A stretch of DNA of 64,000 nt from Paenibacillus amylolyticus (GTDB lineage Bacteria > Bacillota > Bacilli > Paenibacillales > Paenibacillaceae). Location of the stretch: the NCBI RefSeq assembly GCF_001570725.1, contig NZ_BCNV01000001.1, positions 2,914,001 through 2,978,000 of the forward strand, given 5' to 3'. Below are positions 1 to 9,170 of the stretch, piece by piece. The notes beneath the pieces were generated by a model. The model ran no database searches. It was not told the DNA's origin and saw only the letters and a list, made by a program, of their open reading frames with translations. Within the stretch, counting starts at the first letter, position 1, and each line of letters opens with the position of its first letter. The position numbers and the translations under genes were made by a program.

Positions 1-208
1 GATTCATGCCATTAATCAGCACCTTGCCCGAGCTTGGTTCATCAATGGTCGAGACCATGTTTAACAACGTGGTTTTGCCGCTGCCCGACGGACCCATAAT
101 ACCCACAAACTCACCTTGCTTGATTGTCAGATGAATATCACTAAGGGCTTGGGTTTGCACTTTGCCCTGATACACTTTATTGAGTGCCGATACCTGTAAC
201 ATTTCCAT
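1..208 (-). CDS. bceA: Bce-type ABC transporter ATP-binding protein, N-terminal part only
   Basis: The first 69 residues of an ABC ATPase are visible and the gene runs off the left edge. The Walker A motif GPSGSGKTT is intact at about residues 39-47, and the spacing from the start is typical of LolD/BceA-like ATPases. The ATG at 206-208 has AGGAGG nine bases upstream; a second in-frame ATG two codons later is too far from that site. It lies downstream of a BceS-type kinase and BceR-type regulator, which suggests the ATPase of a bacitracin/antimicrobial-peptide sensing and detoxification transporter. The permease should lie just outside the window. The family is certain and the Bce role is inferred from neighbours. 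Confidence 0.85.
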   Translation of the reverse strand, partial: MEMLQVSALNKVYQGKVQTQALSDIHLTIKQGEFVGIMGPSGSGKTTLLNMVSTIDEPSSGKVLINGMN

Positions 209-295
209 GCGTAATTCCCTCCTGATCCATCATTCTATATACGTTTATTTCTATTCTTATCCTAACTGACCTCCTGTAACGGTGCTATCGAATTA

Positions 296-325
296 CCTTA
301 AACTTCTCTTACAACGCGTTTAAGG
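296..325. promoter_or_regulatory. Perfect inverted repeat upstream of bceA, candidate BceR operator
   Basis: CCTTAAAC at 296-303 and GTTTAAGG at 318-325 form a perfect 8-bp inverted repeat with a 14-bp spacer, about 90 bp upstream of the bceA start. In Bacillus subtilis the bceAB genes have their own BceR-dependent promoter, so a response-regulator site is expected here. The spacer contains TTGTAA, which resembles a half-site of the known BceR motif. I could not identify a confident -10 box. Confidence 0.45.
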
Positions 326-363
326 TTCTGTTCCCCTGCCTTCTCGATCACACTTCTGTGCAT

Positions 364-397
364 TAAAAAAAGCACCTCACCCATGGGCAAAGCGCTC
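364..397 (-). terminator. Rho-independent terminator after bceS
   Basis: On the minus strand, directly after the bceS stop codon, a stem of about 11 bp (several G-U pairs, loop CATG) is followed by seven T residues. It separates the regulator/kinase transcript from bceA. Confidence 0.75.
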
Positions 398-398
398 T

Positions 399-1397
399 TT
401 ACTTCGGATATTTCGTATGAACCCAGCTGAATCTGACCAACGTTCCCTCATTCGGCTCCGAAAACAACTCGACACGGTTATCCAGGCGGGCACTGATCTC
501 ACGGACTAGATATAACCCCATTCCCGTAGATTCGTGGTATTGTCTGCCCCGTTCGCCTGTAAAATAGGGATTGAACACGCGATGAATATCCTCGGACGAG
601 ATACCGATTCCCTCATCCTGAATGTCCAGGATTGTACGATCTTCCTGCTTATAGCCAGTAATAATGACTTTTTTGCCTGATTTGCTATCGGAATAGTTCA
701 CGGCATTGGTTAAAACCTGGGTGAACATGAACCGTAGCCACTTGGAATCACTGTAGATCTGAAGGTCGCCCTCCATACGGATATCCGGTGTAATACCTCT
801 GCGAATAAATAAACGTCGGTTCTCGGCTATACTGCTCCGAAGTACTCCTTGCAAAGACAACAGCTCCACACGAAAATCCCCTTCGAACTGTTCAAGCCGT
901 GATGAATGCAAGACCATTTCAAGTCCTTTGCGCAGCTTATCCAGCTCATCCTGAATACTGCCAGCCGTCTCATCGTCCACATCCTCCAAGGTCAGTTGAA
1001 TGATGGACAACGGTGTCTTCTTCTGATGAACCCAGCGATTCATGAATACCACCTGCTGTTCCTTGCTAGTACGTAATTGACCCATCTCATTCTGTCGATT
1101 ACGCTCCAATTCATGTAACAATTCCTGGATGGCTTCCGCCACGACCGAATTTCCAAGTGTTTGGAAAGGCTCGTTTACCCGTTTACGTGGTTGTTGAAGT
1201 AGACGATAATACGCTCGCAACTGGAAGTAACGTATGACCAGATAGACCATCAGCACCACGGTACTAATCAGCATGCCATAGAGGACAATTTTCATCGGAC
1301 GGCCCTCACCAGAAAGCCAATACACACACGGAACCAGCAGCATCTGCAGCACATAAAATCCAACTAACATCTGGTGGTCTTTCAGAAAAAGTCTCAT
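399..1397 (-). CDS. bceS: BceS-like intramembrane-sensing histidine kinase
   Basis: This 332-residue sensor kinase has two N-terminal membrane helices (about 10-29 and 36-56) joined by only a few residues, so it lacks an extracellular sensor domain. That is the signature of BceS kinases, which read the state of a partner ABC transporter. The phosphorylated histidine is H124, in a motif beginning WVHQKKTPLS; the N box (TNAVNYS) and G boxes (DEGIGIS, TGMGLYL) follow in the HATPase domain. The start codon overlaps the stop of the upstream regulator in an ATGA junction, so the two are translationally coupled. Signal specificity, probably a cell-wall-active peptide, cannot be read from sequence. 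Confidence 0.9.
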   Translation of the reverse strand: MRLFLKDHQMLVGFYVLQMLLVPCVYWLSGEGRPMKIVLYGMLISTVVLMVYLVIRYFQLRAYYRLLQQPRKRVNEPFQTLGNSVVAEAIQELLHELERNRQNEMGQLRTSKEQQVVFMNRWVHQKKTPLSIIQLTLEDVDDETAGSIQDELDKLRKGLEMVLHSSRLEQFEGDFRVELLSLQGVLRSSIAENRRLFIRRGITPDIRMEGDLQIYSDSKWLRFMFTQVLTNAVNYSDSKSGKKVIITGYKQEDRTILDIQDEGIGISSEDIHRVFNPYFTGERGRQYHESTGMGLYLVREISARLDNRVELFSEPNEGTLVRFSWVHTKYPK

Positions 1398-2107
1398 ATC
1401 CCTTTCCCCTGATCGGATGAACCCAGATCCAACACACGATAACCCGCTCCGCGAACCGTCTCCAAAATCTCTTCTGCACCCAGCTCCTTCAACTTCCGGC
1501 GAACACGTGTAATATATACATTCAACGTATTGTCATCAATAAAATGCTGATCTTCCCACATCTGTTCAAGCAATTTTTCCCGACTCACAACCCGCCCTGC
1601 CTTCGCCATTAGTGCTTCCACCAATATGGCTTCCTTTTGTGTTAGCTCTGTAGAACGTTGATCATATTCCAATACGAATCGCTCAGGATAAAGGATCATG
1701 GGACCGTTCTTCACCTTCACTTCCTGCTGCACAGCAGCATAAGAACCATAGGCTCTGCGCAGCTGACTACGGACTTTGGCAAGAACGACTTCATATTGAA
1801 AAGGTTTCGTAATATAATCATCCGCTCCATGTTCCAACGCCATAATCTGATCCATACCACTATCACGAGCCGATATGAATAAAATGGGACATATGGAATG
1901 TGTGCGTATCTGCCTGCACCAATAGTATCCATCATATTGAGGCAAATTCACATCCATCAGCACAAGGTCCGGCTTCACTTCCACAAATTCATCCAGTACA
2001 TGACGAAAATCATCGGTGACCTGTACCTGGAATCCATTTCGGGTCAGATAAGCCGCCAGCAATCCTGCTAGCTTGGCATCATCTTCAACCAACAATATCG
2101 ACTGCAT
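1394..2107 (-). CDS. bceR: BceR-like OmpR-family response regulator
   Basis: This 237-residue protein has a receiver domain with acidic pair D9/D10, phosphoacceptor D52, S79 and K101, followed by a winged-helix DNA-binding domain (about 130-230, ending in VRGAGYRV). A GAGGG Shine-Dalgarno precedes the ATG. It is the first gene of the bceR-bceS unit and by family analogy should activate the promoter in front of bceA. Lengths and order match known BceRS-BceAB loci. Confidence 0.9.
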   Translation of the reverse strand: MQSILLVEDDAKLAGLLAAYLTRNGFQVQVTDDFRHVLDEFVEVKPDLVLMDVNLPQYDGYYWCRQIRTHSICPILFISARDSGMDQIMALEHGADDYITKPFQYEVVLAKVRSQLRRAYGSYAAVQQEVKVKNGPMILYPERFVLEYDQRSTELTQKEAILVEALMAKAGRVVSREKLLEQMWEDQHFIDDNTLNVYITRVRRKLKELGAEEILETVRGAGYRVLDLGSSDQGKGI

Positions 2108-2190
2108 CGTTAACCCTCTTTCCGTTTCCTGACGTCAGTGTATCACATCTAGTTACCCATTCTAGTCGGAAACGGCTTGGAAATAAAGGG

Positions 2191-3240
2191 TCAGACTACG
2201 AGACGCCCCCTCTTCTCTGCCAACCCAATAATAGCTTCCACCCCTGAGTTAAACTCAAGAAAGTCCTGCTCAACCCCATCGCTGAATATAACACCATCCT
2301 CTGGCATCTGGGATACAATGTGCAATGGTTGCTTTGAATGAATCTGTCCAAACACTAGATTGGCAGCTGTCGTCCGGCTCGGAAACGGTTCACGTACTGA
2401 AAAATATAAGTACGGCGCATCCCAGTTAAAATGATTCAGTTCCCTCCTGCTTCCATGAATGGATGCCGATGCTGTAGCAACCTCAGCTTCAGAATTCATG
2501 TTCTGCCATGCCGCTGACCCTACAATTCCGGTGGCTCCGGCCAGCACACTTTTGAACCAGCCTGTTGATCCCATGCCTGTGGATACAATGATACCACTGG
2601 AGGATTGTTGTTCTGCGGATGAACCCAAACGCACTTCATAACGTGCCGATACATGTGTCTTCCGGCCAATGAACAGATCATTCACACCATATAGATACTG
2701 TCCATCATTGAGTTCCACTTTGGCGAGAGTGACTTCTTTCAATGTTCGTTGCTTTCGAATGACATCAGGGACAATGAAGCTCAGATCCTCCACGGTAAAA
2801 GGTAATAATACCCCATCCCAACGCATCGGGTCCGGATTCACACCAATGAGCGGTTGCTCAGTTACATACTTGAGGGTATTAGCTACAAGCCCATCCTGTC
2901 CCACCACAACCACGATATCCTGCTCTCCAAAGATAAAATTGGGCACATGTTCCCGATCAATGGTCTGTACACGACCCAATTGTCCCAGTTGCTGCTGTGC
3001 CTGCTGCACAGATAGCCGATAACGACGGTCTTCTTCCATATAATCACTGAAGTCTGCGCCCAGACGTTCAATATAGAACTGAGCTTGCTGCACCGTGTTA
3101 TATCGAACCACCAGCTCTTCCAGTCTGGTCCGGCGCTTCACCAGAATCAGTTTATGTTCGCTCATTCGATCATCTGCCGCAGGCTGCTGACGTACAGATT
3201 TCCCTGCCTGCTCTGCTTGCTCTCTTCTTCCTAATCTCAT
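2191..3240 (-). CDS. NAD-kinase-like protein, divergent
   Basis: This 349-residue protein has the layout of the ATP-NAD kinase fold. A nucleotide motif VVVVGQDGLVANT corresponds to the GGDGT loop and keeps the catalytic-type Asp. A later STGMGSTGWF segment corresponds to the TPTGSTAY loop. The NE motif of true NAD kinases appears as ND in YGVNDLF. About 100 N-terminal residues, rich in Gln and charged residues, are not part of the usual kinase. The divergent motifs make it unlikely to be the housekeeping NadK, and the substrate is unknown. It overlaps the SPFH gene by an ATGA junction and has its own GGGAGG site, so the two proteins probably work together. Confidence 0.7.
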   Translation of the reverse strand: MRLGRREQAEQAGKSVRQQPAADDRMSEHKLILVKRRTRLEELVVRYNTVQQAQFYIERLGADFSDYMEEDRRYRLSVQQAQQQLGQLGRVQTIDREHVPNFIFGEQDIVVVVGQDGLVANTLKYVTEQPLIGVNPDPMRWDGVLLPFTVEDLSFIVPDVIRKQRTLKEVTLAKVELNDGQYLYGVNDLFIGRKTHVSARYEVRLGSSAEQQSSSGIIVSTGMGSTGWFKSVLAGATGIVGSAAWQNMNSEAEVATASASIHGSRRELNHFNWDAPYLYFSVREPFPSRTTAANLVFGQIHSKQPLHIVSQMPEDGVIFSDGVEQDFLEFNSGVEAIIGLAEKRGRLVV

Positions 3241-4280
3241 CTCGCTCGACCTCCCTGATCTCTGCCCGGCGCGGGAGACATTAATCCCTGCAACAGATCC
3301 GGCGAGATATTAAGCTGTCCGATCTTGCCTGCATTTTCAGCCAGTTCCTGGAACGCGAGTGCGATCAGCTTATCGGAATTCATACCCATGTTCGCCATCG
3401 CTTGCAGTACATTTGGCTGTACATTTTGCAACGAATTCATCACGGCAGCAATCTCATACGCTTTGGCATCCGCTTCCGCATTGTGATTGGCAATGGTTAA
3501 CTCAATCAGTTGTTGCTTACGTTCCTCCATCGCTGTATTGAATTGAAGCTGCTCCTGCTCCATCTCGTTTTGTTTCTGTTTCACCGAGCGCTCAGCCTGC
3601 AATTGGGTCTCGCGAATTTGCTGTTTCTTTGTCTCTACGGCAATTTCGGTGTTCAGTTCGTTCTCTTTCACTCGTCTTTCCTGTTCAATAGATGCATTAC
3701 GACGCACATAGAGCGCTTCATCTGCCTGACGTAAAATCTCTTCCCGCGCTTGGGCTTCCAATGCACGCATCGTCTCTTTATTAGGCAGAATGGCCAGGAT
3801 GGATAGACTCATCAGCTCAACGCCCAGTTTCTCCAACTCTTCACTTTGCACAACTTCACGTTTCATGCTGCTTGCCAGCCGTTCACTGGATTGAATGGCT
3901 TCTTTCAGCGGCATTTGCTCCAGATGTTTCTTGGTTAGTACTTTCGCTGTGGTGATCACCCGTTGGTCCAGCTTGCCGGGGTCGTCGGAGATATACCGAT
4001 TTTTGCGCAAATTGTACGTGTAATTCAGACTCTGGGTTATTTTCAAATAATCCACTATGCGATAGCTTAGCTGTCCTTGCACAGTAACCGTCTGATAGTC
4101 CGCTGTAATCTCTTCGAACATGAATGGTACATCCACCGAGGACACGGGTAGAACCACTACCGATGTGGTCGGCTCATAATAATAGAAAGACAATCCGACA
4201 CCTTGACGTTGTACCTCACCATTTTTCACTTTCATGACATACTCACTGGGTTGAAATTTCGCAAATCGGAATCCAAACAT
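3237..4280 (-). CDS. SPFH (stomatin/prohibitin/flotillin)-domain protein
   Basis: This 347-residue protein has an N-terminal SPFH/Band 7 domain (about 10-185, with the typical DYQTVTVQGQLSYRI strands) and then a Glu/Gln/Lys-rich coiled coil (about 190-265). A short Ala/Met-rich segment and a Gly/Arg-rich tail follow. There is no signal peptide or membrane helix, so any membrane attachment must be peripheral. SPFH proteins oligomerise into membrane-associated scaffolds. It is the first gene of a two-gene operon with the NAD-kinase-like protein. A GGGGAATGAGCC leader precedes the ATG. The process served by the pair is unknown. Confidence 0.85.
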   Translation of the reverse strand: MFGFRFAKFQPSEYVMKVKNGEVQRQGVGLSFYYYEPTTSVVVLPVSSVDVPFMFEEITADYQTVTVQGQLSYRIVDYLKITQSLNYTYNLRKNRYISDDPGKLDQRVITTAKVLTKKHLEQMPLKEAIQSSERLASSMKREVVQSEELEKLGVELMSLSILAILPNKETMRALEAQAREEILRQADEALYVRRNASIEQERRVKENELNTEIAVETKKQQIRETQLQAERSVKQKQNEMEQEQLQFNTAMEERKQQLIELTIANHNAEADAKAYEIAAVMNSLQNVQPNVLQAMANMGMNSDKLIALAFQELAENAGKIGQLNISPDLLQGLMSPAPGRDQGGRAR

Positions 4281-4296
4281 GGCTCATTCCCCATTT

Positions 4297-4354
4297 CTTA
4301 ATATTGTCGTTTTGATATTATCGAAATGATAACAAATTAATTTGATATTGTCAA
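4297..4354 (-). promoter_or_regulatory. Sigma-A promoter with triple operator for the SPFH operon
   Basis: On the minus strand TTGACA (4349-4354), a 17-bp spacer and TATCAT (4326-4331) form a near-consensus promoter. Three similar 12-mers lie over it in the same orientation: GACAATATCAAA (4341-4352, overlapping the -35), GATAATATCAAA (4311-4322, near the start site) and GACAATATTAAG (4297-4308, in the leader). The first two are exactly 30 bp apart, about three helical turns. This arrangement suggests cooperative binding of a repressor whose gene is not obvious nearby. Confidence 0.7.
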
Positions 4355-4360
4355 TACGAC

Positions 4361-4608
4361 ATTAACAAAATGTTTAGATGCCTATTTAAAGAAAGCGGGT
4401 CCGTTCTATATAAGTTGAACTAAAGATTATTTACACTGACACTCCGATGACAGAATAACCTTCTAATCGCTGTTATCCCCAGATTTTTTCGATTCCCTTT
4501 TCTAAAGGGAAAATCCGGTGATAAAGGCGAACGCTTCGCTTTTTCAGTTTTTTCTGTCCTCTCCGTTATCGTGTAAATCAATAGTTAAACTTATATAATC
4601 TCTTTTCA
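4361..4608. other. Intergenic stretch without a gene
   Basis: About 250 bp between the SPFH promoter and the terminator of the GH53 gene. It holds a small hairpin (CCCTTT/AAAGGG near 4495-4510) and a GCGAA/TTCGC hairpin followed by T residues near 4528-4545 on the plus strand, which could be a weak terminator. No supported open reading frame. Confidence 0.5.
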
Positions 4609-4649
4609 CAAAAAAATAAAGAGACCGAATCCTATGATCCGATCTCTTT
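4609..4649 (-). terminator. Terminator of the GH53 gene
   Basis: Arms at 4618-4631 and 4636-4649 form a 14-bp stem on the minus strand (two G-U pairs, four-base loop) followed by a T-rich run at 4609-4616. Confidence 0.8.
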
Positions 4650-4737
4650 AGATACTTCGTTATTTTCTATTCATGAGTGTTGATAATGCCATCAAGCATC
4701 ACCCTTCATAATCAAAAGCGGGCTTTTTGAACTACCT

Positions 4738-7700
4738 CTAATACAGTTGTTCCATCAGTCTGGCGACTGCAACAGCACCCTGTGCACGGTTCGCTGTTTC
4801 TTTCGGAGCAAACGTGCCATCAGGCATGCCATTTAGCAGTCCAAGTTGTTGCATCGAGGCTACAGCCTCTTTAGCATATCCCGCGATCTCGGCGTTGTCT
4901 ACAAACACCGTATTTCCTTGTGTAGCATTGTTCGCATCCTGATCACGTTGCAGAACCTGCAGCGCTCGATTCAGCATAATAGCCATATCTTCTCGTGAAA
5001 TACGTTCATTGGCTCCAAAGCTTCCATCTGCTCGGCCTTGAATAATGTTCATTTCAATTCCGAGTCGTACTGAATCGGCATACCACTGCCCTTCCTTCAC
5101 ATCTGTTGGGAATGCGATAGATGGATCGAGCTGACGTGTATCACCAATACCTTTAATAACCATTTGCAAAAATTGTGCTCTGGTCAGTTCACCTTGTGGG
5201 GCAAAACGAGTTGCGCTCATCCCCGTAATAATTCCCTTACCGTAGAGGTTCTGCACCTCTTGGATCGCCCAATTGTGATTTTGCAGATCATGTAATGGTA
5301 CTTCAACTTCTGCAATGACATAACTGCCGGATTCCAGAGGTTTGAATACCATTGTCTTCGTCTTGTCATCGTACTTGGAATACGTAACAGGTCTCATCTC
5401 CCCACTTGGAGATACAGAATGCACGACCATAACTACATCATTCTTCTTAGACTGCTCTACATTGGATAGAGCAACTTCAACCTTCCTGTTTGTCCATTGC
5501 AAAGGCTTATTATTCATTAACAAATTCACATCGACAATCGCATGATTGCCGATTGCTGCTTTTTGCAATGTAGTCAGCGTATCTGTCGATCCTTTTGCCA
5601 CTACGATGTCGAACGTTCCAGCATTCTCCGCAATAGTTAGCGGGAGTGAATTTAGAGGAACACGAACGGTAGTCGATCCTACGACTACATCCAAAGATTG
5701 CACTTCCTCTGAACGAATCCATGCTGCCAGTTGACTTGCAGCCAACTGGAATGTGACTGTCTTGGCTGTGTCAGGCACATCTGCAATCAGCTTCAACGTA
5801 CGATTTCCTGCCTCCATGGATTGCAGTGCCTGATTTAATTGAGATGCATCTGGACGAATCGAATACTTGTCATCCCCAGTTGCTGTTCCTTTTACCGTGA
5901 TTGAACCCTTCGCTGGTGCAGCACCCGAATCAACAGACGGGGTTACAGCCGGATTCCCCGGCGTTGGAGCTGTTCCCGGGCTGGAAGGTTGTGATGGTTC
6001 ACTTGGTTGGGATGGCTGCCCAGGGCCAGGTGTTACATCTTGACGTACAAGCTTACTCACAGCATCTTGCAACGCACGATCCGCCTCACTTACATCTTGC
6101 GTTGAAGATTCAACATCCAGAATGAATGCCTTCGCTTCAGAGAGCGCCTTACTGAATACATTCCAGCTTGCAGTCGTGTATTCGGTTTGCTTTAATTTCT
6201 CAGCGGCATCTACAGTAGCTTGCAGTGCAGATTTGTCCGCCGGGAACGTACCGTATGCTTCAAAATCCATAAACCCTACCCATTCTGGACCTTCTGTAAT
6301 CGTTACAAGAATATAACGCGCTTCTGTATTGTTCGAGAACACGTGTCTTGGCGCTGTTGAAACGACAACGTCGCTCGTGGTATCGACCACTTTCACAAAA
6401 TTTTTGTTATCATTAGACACTTCAATCGTATATTTGATTCCGCCACTCCACATCGACATTTCGATCTTGCGCAGGTTTGCGACTTGTCCCAAATCCACTT
6501 GCCACCAGCTACCTTTACTCTGGTCTGTTCCCCATGAACTATTGGGATTGCTGTCAATTGCACCTTCTGGGGAGTTGGGTTGATTGTCCCCTGTACCTGC
6601 ACTTGTTGAAGCCGTCGCCGTCTTACCTGTAGTTAATGCTTGCAACTGAACGAGACTCTGATTCGCTTGTTGCAGTACTTCATGCGTTTGATTTACCTCA
6701 GCTTGTACTGCATTTTGATTATCTCTCACTGTGATAGCATGCTCTAATGCATCCATTAGTGTTTGCCAGCTACGATGAGTATATGAAGATTCATTTTGCT
6801 GTTGCGTCTCACCAATAAGCAGAGCCAATTTTGTTTTATCTACATCGGATAATCCGTTTATCGCATCCTGCAACCGTTTCTCTGCAGCATTCACTTCAGT
6901 CTGGGTTGCTCTAGGATCTGTCATAACCTTATCTGCATTAGCAAGAGCCTTGGCAAAAATATCCCAAGTTAAGGCTGACCAATCCGACTCCTTGTAAGTC
7001 TGAGCATCAGTCAGCTTAGATTGGAGGGAATCCCTCTTCGCAGGAACCACGTTCATTTGCAACATAACTTGTTCAAGCGCAGCTGTTGCATAATTGGTGT
7101 CCGATTGCGTCACTCCAGTTGATGTATACGCTTGGTTGTACACATCCTGTGCTGCCTTAATCGCAGGAGCAAGTGAGTTCCAGCTCGTTTCTTCAAAATC
7201 CGGAGCTACCAAACCTTCGGCACGTGTAATTGCAGCCGCTAAATGCTGACGATCCGCAGGTACATTTTCTAGCCCCCGCTTGTAAACATCCAGTGATGGC
7301 AAGGCACGTCCTTCGTAGGAGTATCCACCATTCCCAGGAAATTCATCATAATCGAACATCGCATGATTCTCCCAAGCATCGCCTTCGGAAGCAATCCAGC
7401 CCACATTCGCCGCTATCCATGCAGGCTCCCAATAGAAGAACCCGGCTCCACGGTTCGCAGGTACGTCAGCAATCATATCCATTATGCCAGCGATTGCATC
7501 ATATTGACCTTGAACTGTTGCAGGGAATGTTGCTCCCCCAACATGTAGCGCTTCATCCGATCCAATGATATTGCCATGAGCATCCCCATTTTTATAGGAA
7601 AATGGATAGGAAGTCTCGGCAATAATCACGTCTTTTTCGAACTTTTCAGATACTTCATTCATCGTCTTTTGCACATCGGCAAATGTCCCATGCCAGAACG

Positions 7701-9105
7701 GATAATAGGAAAGTCCGATGATATCATAATCAAGCCCACGACTCTCTAGTTCACTAAAGTAATCCTTAAACATTTGTGCTTTACCACCCTCAGCCAGATG
7801 GATCATAATCTGAACATGCTGGTCCTCTTCTTGGAGGGCACGCACAGCATCAACACCTCGTTGTAACAATTCATAATTTTCCTGAGGGTTTACCCTGCTG
7901 TTGAATCCATTCAGTACACCACTGTTAATCTCGTTACCGATCTGTACCATATCAGGCATAGCGTCTTCGGCTTTCATCTCACTTACAACTTCATACGTAT
8001 AATCATATACAGCTTGTTTCAACTGGTCGAAAGTATAACTTTCCCAAGCTTTAGGACGAAGTTGCTGGCCCGGGTGTGCCCACTCGTCAGAATAATGGAA
8101 ATCAAGCAGTACTTTCATACCTTTTGCTTTCACCCGTGCGGCTAGCTCAATTACATCTTTCTTATCGTTATAGCCACCGGATTTCTGCGGATCATTCCAT
8201 AGACGAAGGCGCACGTAATTGACACCACGATCCTTCAGGATATCAAGCAAGTCCCTTTCAGTGCCATTACTATCCAGATACTTCCCTCCATTAGCCTCAA
8301 TGGCGGTTAACGTGGAAATATCCACTCCTCTTACGTAATCCGTCCGGTATCCTCCAACGGTTACAGTGGCCTCCGGTTGAACAGGGGCTCCATATATTGC
8401 ACCTGTCACGGTAAAAGTATCAGAGGATGCATACTTCAAAGGGTCGATACTATCCCATGCTACTGGAACCGAACCCGACTTTCCGTTCAGATACTGTGCT
8501 GTCACTTTTGTCGGCAGAACAGGAGCAACCCCAGCCATTGTTTTGACCTGAACGGCATTGTATCCGGTAATGTTTGCCGGATCAGTAGCTTCCTCTTCCC
8601 CCCAAACCTTAAGCTCGGATATTCCGGGCCACCAATTTGTTCCCGCATAGTATGGAATCGTGACCTTCACATACTGGACAGGTGTACTGATCTGGAATTC
8701 TTCACTGGCAACACTCTGTTTTATTTCGTTAGTCGTTTTGTCCACTGAAGTTGACCAGTTACTTCCATCAACAGATACTTCAATCAAATATTTTACAACT
8801 TGGTCTTTGTCCTTCCAGGTCAATTCCGCTCCGGAAAGATCATATGGCGCACCTAGGTCTATGGTCAACCAATGAGGATTGCTCTCAGAAGAAGGTGAGC
8901 TCGCACTCCAATGAGTATTTACATCACCATCCACCGCCTTTTCTTTTTGCCCCCCATACAATAGATCTTCCTCACTTACCGTAACCACCTTGTTAAGTGC
9001 CACGTTCACTTTCGCATCTTCTGCAGCAGCTGGACGAATCATCAACCCCAGATCACAGAATAGCATCAGTAATACCAGACACCCGCTTATGTACCTTTTG
9101 TTCAC
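4738..9105 (-). CDS. SLH-anchored multimodular GH53 endo-beta-1,4-galactanase
   Basis: This 1455-residue secreted enzyme probably cleaves beta-1,4-galactan side chains of pectin at the cell surface. In order: signal peptide ending RPAAAE; discoidin (F5/8 type C) carbohydrate-binding domain (about 33-170); Ig-like domain (175-250); GH53 catalytic domain (252-615) with acid/base E392 in QIGNE and nucleophile E497 in VIIAET; three FIVAR helical modules (about 620-825); a second discoidin domain (826-953); a fourth FIVAR (955-1025); a Pro/Ser linker; an unassigned beta-rich region; and three SLH repeats (from about 1260) for cell-wall anchoring. I chose the GTG at 9103-9105 because GGGGGAG lies seven bases upstream; a TTG 14 codons further up lacks this. 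It stands alone, with no transporter or sugar genes beside it. Confidence 0.9.
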   Translation of the reverse strand: MNKRYISGCLVLLMLFCDLGLMIRPAAAEDAKVNVALNKVVTVSEEDLLYGGQKEKAVDGDVNTHWSASSPSSESNPHWLTIDLGAPYDLSGAELTWKDKDQVVKYLIEVSVDGSNWSTSVDKTTNEIKQSVASEEFQISTPVQYVKVTIPYYAGTNWWPGISELKVWGEEEATDPANITGYNAVQVKTMAGVAPVLPTKVTAQYLNGKSGSVPVAWDSIDPLKYASSDTFTVTGAIYGAPVQPEATVTVGGYRTDYVRGVDISTLTAIEANGGKYLDSNGTERDLLDILKDRGVNYVRLRLWNDPQKSGGYNDKKDVIELAARVKAKGMKVLLDFHYSDEWAHPGQQLRPKAWESYTFDQLKQAVYDYTYEVVSEMKAEDAMPDMVQIGNEINSGVLNGFNSRVNPQENYELLQRGVDAVRALQEEDQHVQIMIHLAEGGKAQMFKDYFSELESRGLDYDIIGLSYYPFWHGTFADVQKTMNEVSEKFEKDVIIAETSYPFSYKNGDAHGNIIGSDEALHVGGATFPATVQGQYDAIAGIMDMIADVPANRGAGFFYWEPAWIAANVGWIASEGDAWENHAMFDYDEFPGNGGYSYEGRALPSLDVYKRGLENVPADRQHLAAAITRAEGLVAPDFEETSWNSLAPAIKAAQDVYNQAYTSTGVTQSDTNYATAALEQVMLQMNVVPAKRDSLQSKLTDAQTYKESDWSALTWDIFAKALANADKVMTDPRATQTEVNAAEKRLQDAINGLSDVDKTKLALLIGETQQQNESSYTHRSWQTLMDALEHAITVRDNQNAVQAEVNQTHEVLQQANQSLVQLQALTTGKTATASTSAGTGDNQPNSPEGAIDSNPNSSWGTDQSKGSWWQVDLGQVANLRKIEMSMWSGGIKYTIEVSNDNKNFVKVVDTTSDVVVSTAPRHVFSNNTEARYILVTITEGPEWVGFMDFEAYGTFPADKSALQATVDAAEKLKQTEYTTASWNVFSKALSEAKAFILDVESSTQDVSEADRALQDAVSKLVRQDVTPGPGQPSQPSEPSQPSSPGTAPTPGNPAVTPSVDSGAAPAKGSITVKGTATGDDKYSIRPDASQLNQALQSMEAGNRTLKLIADVPDTAKTVTFQLAASQLAAWIRSEEVQSLDVVVGSTTVRVPLNSLPLTIAENAGTFDIVVAKGSTDTLTTLQKAAIGNHAIVDVNLLMNNKPLQWTNRKVEVALSNVEQSKKNDVVMVVHSVSPSGEMRPVTYSKYDDKTKTMVFKPLESGSYVIAEVEVPLHDLQNHNWAIQEVQNLYGKGIITGMSATRFAPQGELTRAQFLQMVIKGIGDTRQLDPSIAFPTDVKEGQWYADSVRLGIEMNIIQGRADGSFGANERISREDMAIMLNRALQVLQRDQDANNATQGNTVFVDNAEIAGYAKEAVASMQQLGLLNGMPDGTFAPKETANRAQGAVAVARLMEQLY

Positions 9106-9170
9106 TCTTGATCTCCCCCTTTTTGTGTTTGATTGTGCATGGATCAATGAATGTATTGAATCTTCCTCAT

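Noticed and set aside
4500..4550. A plus-strand terminator in the gap before the SPFH promoter
   Set aside because: The GCGAA hairpin is only five base pairs, and no plus-strand gene precedes it.
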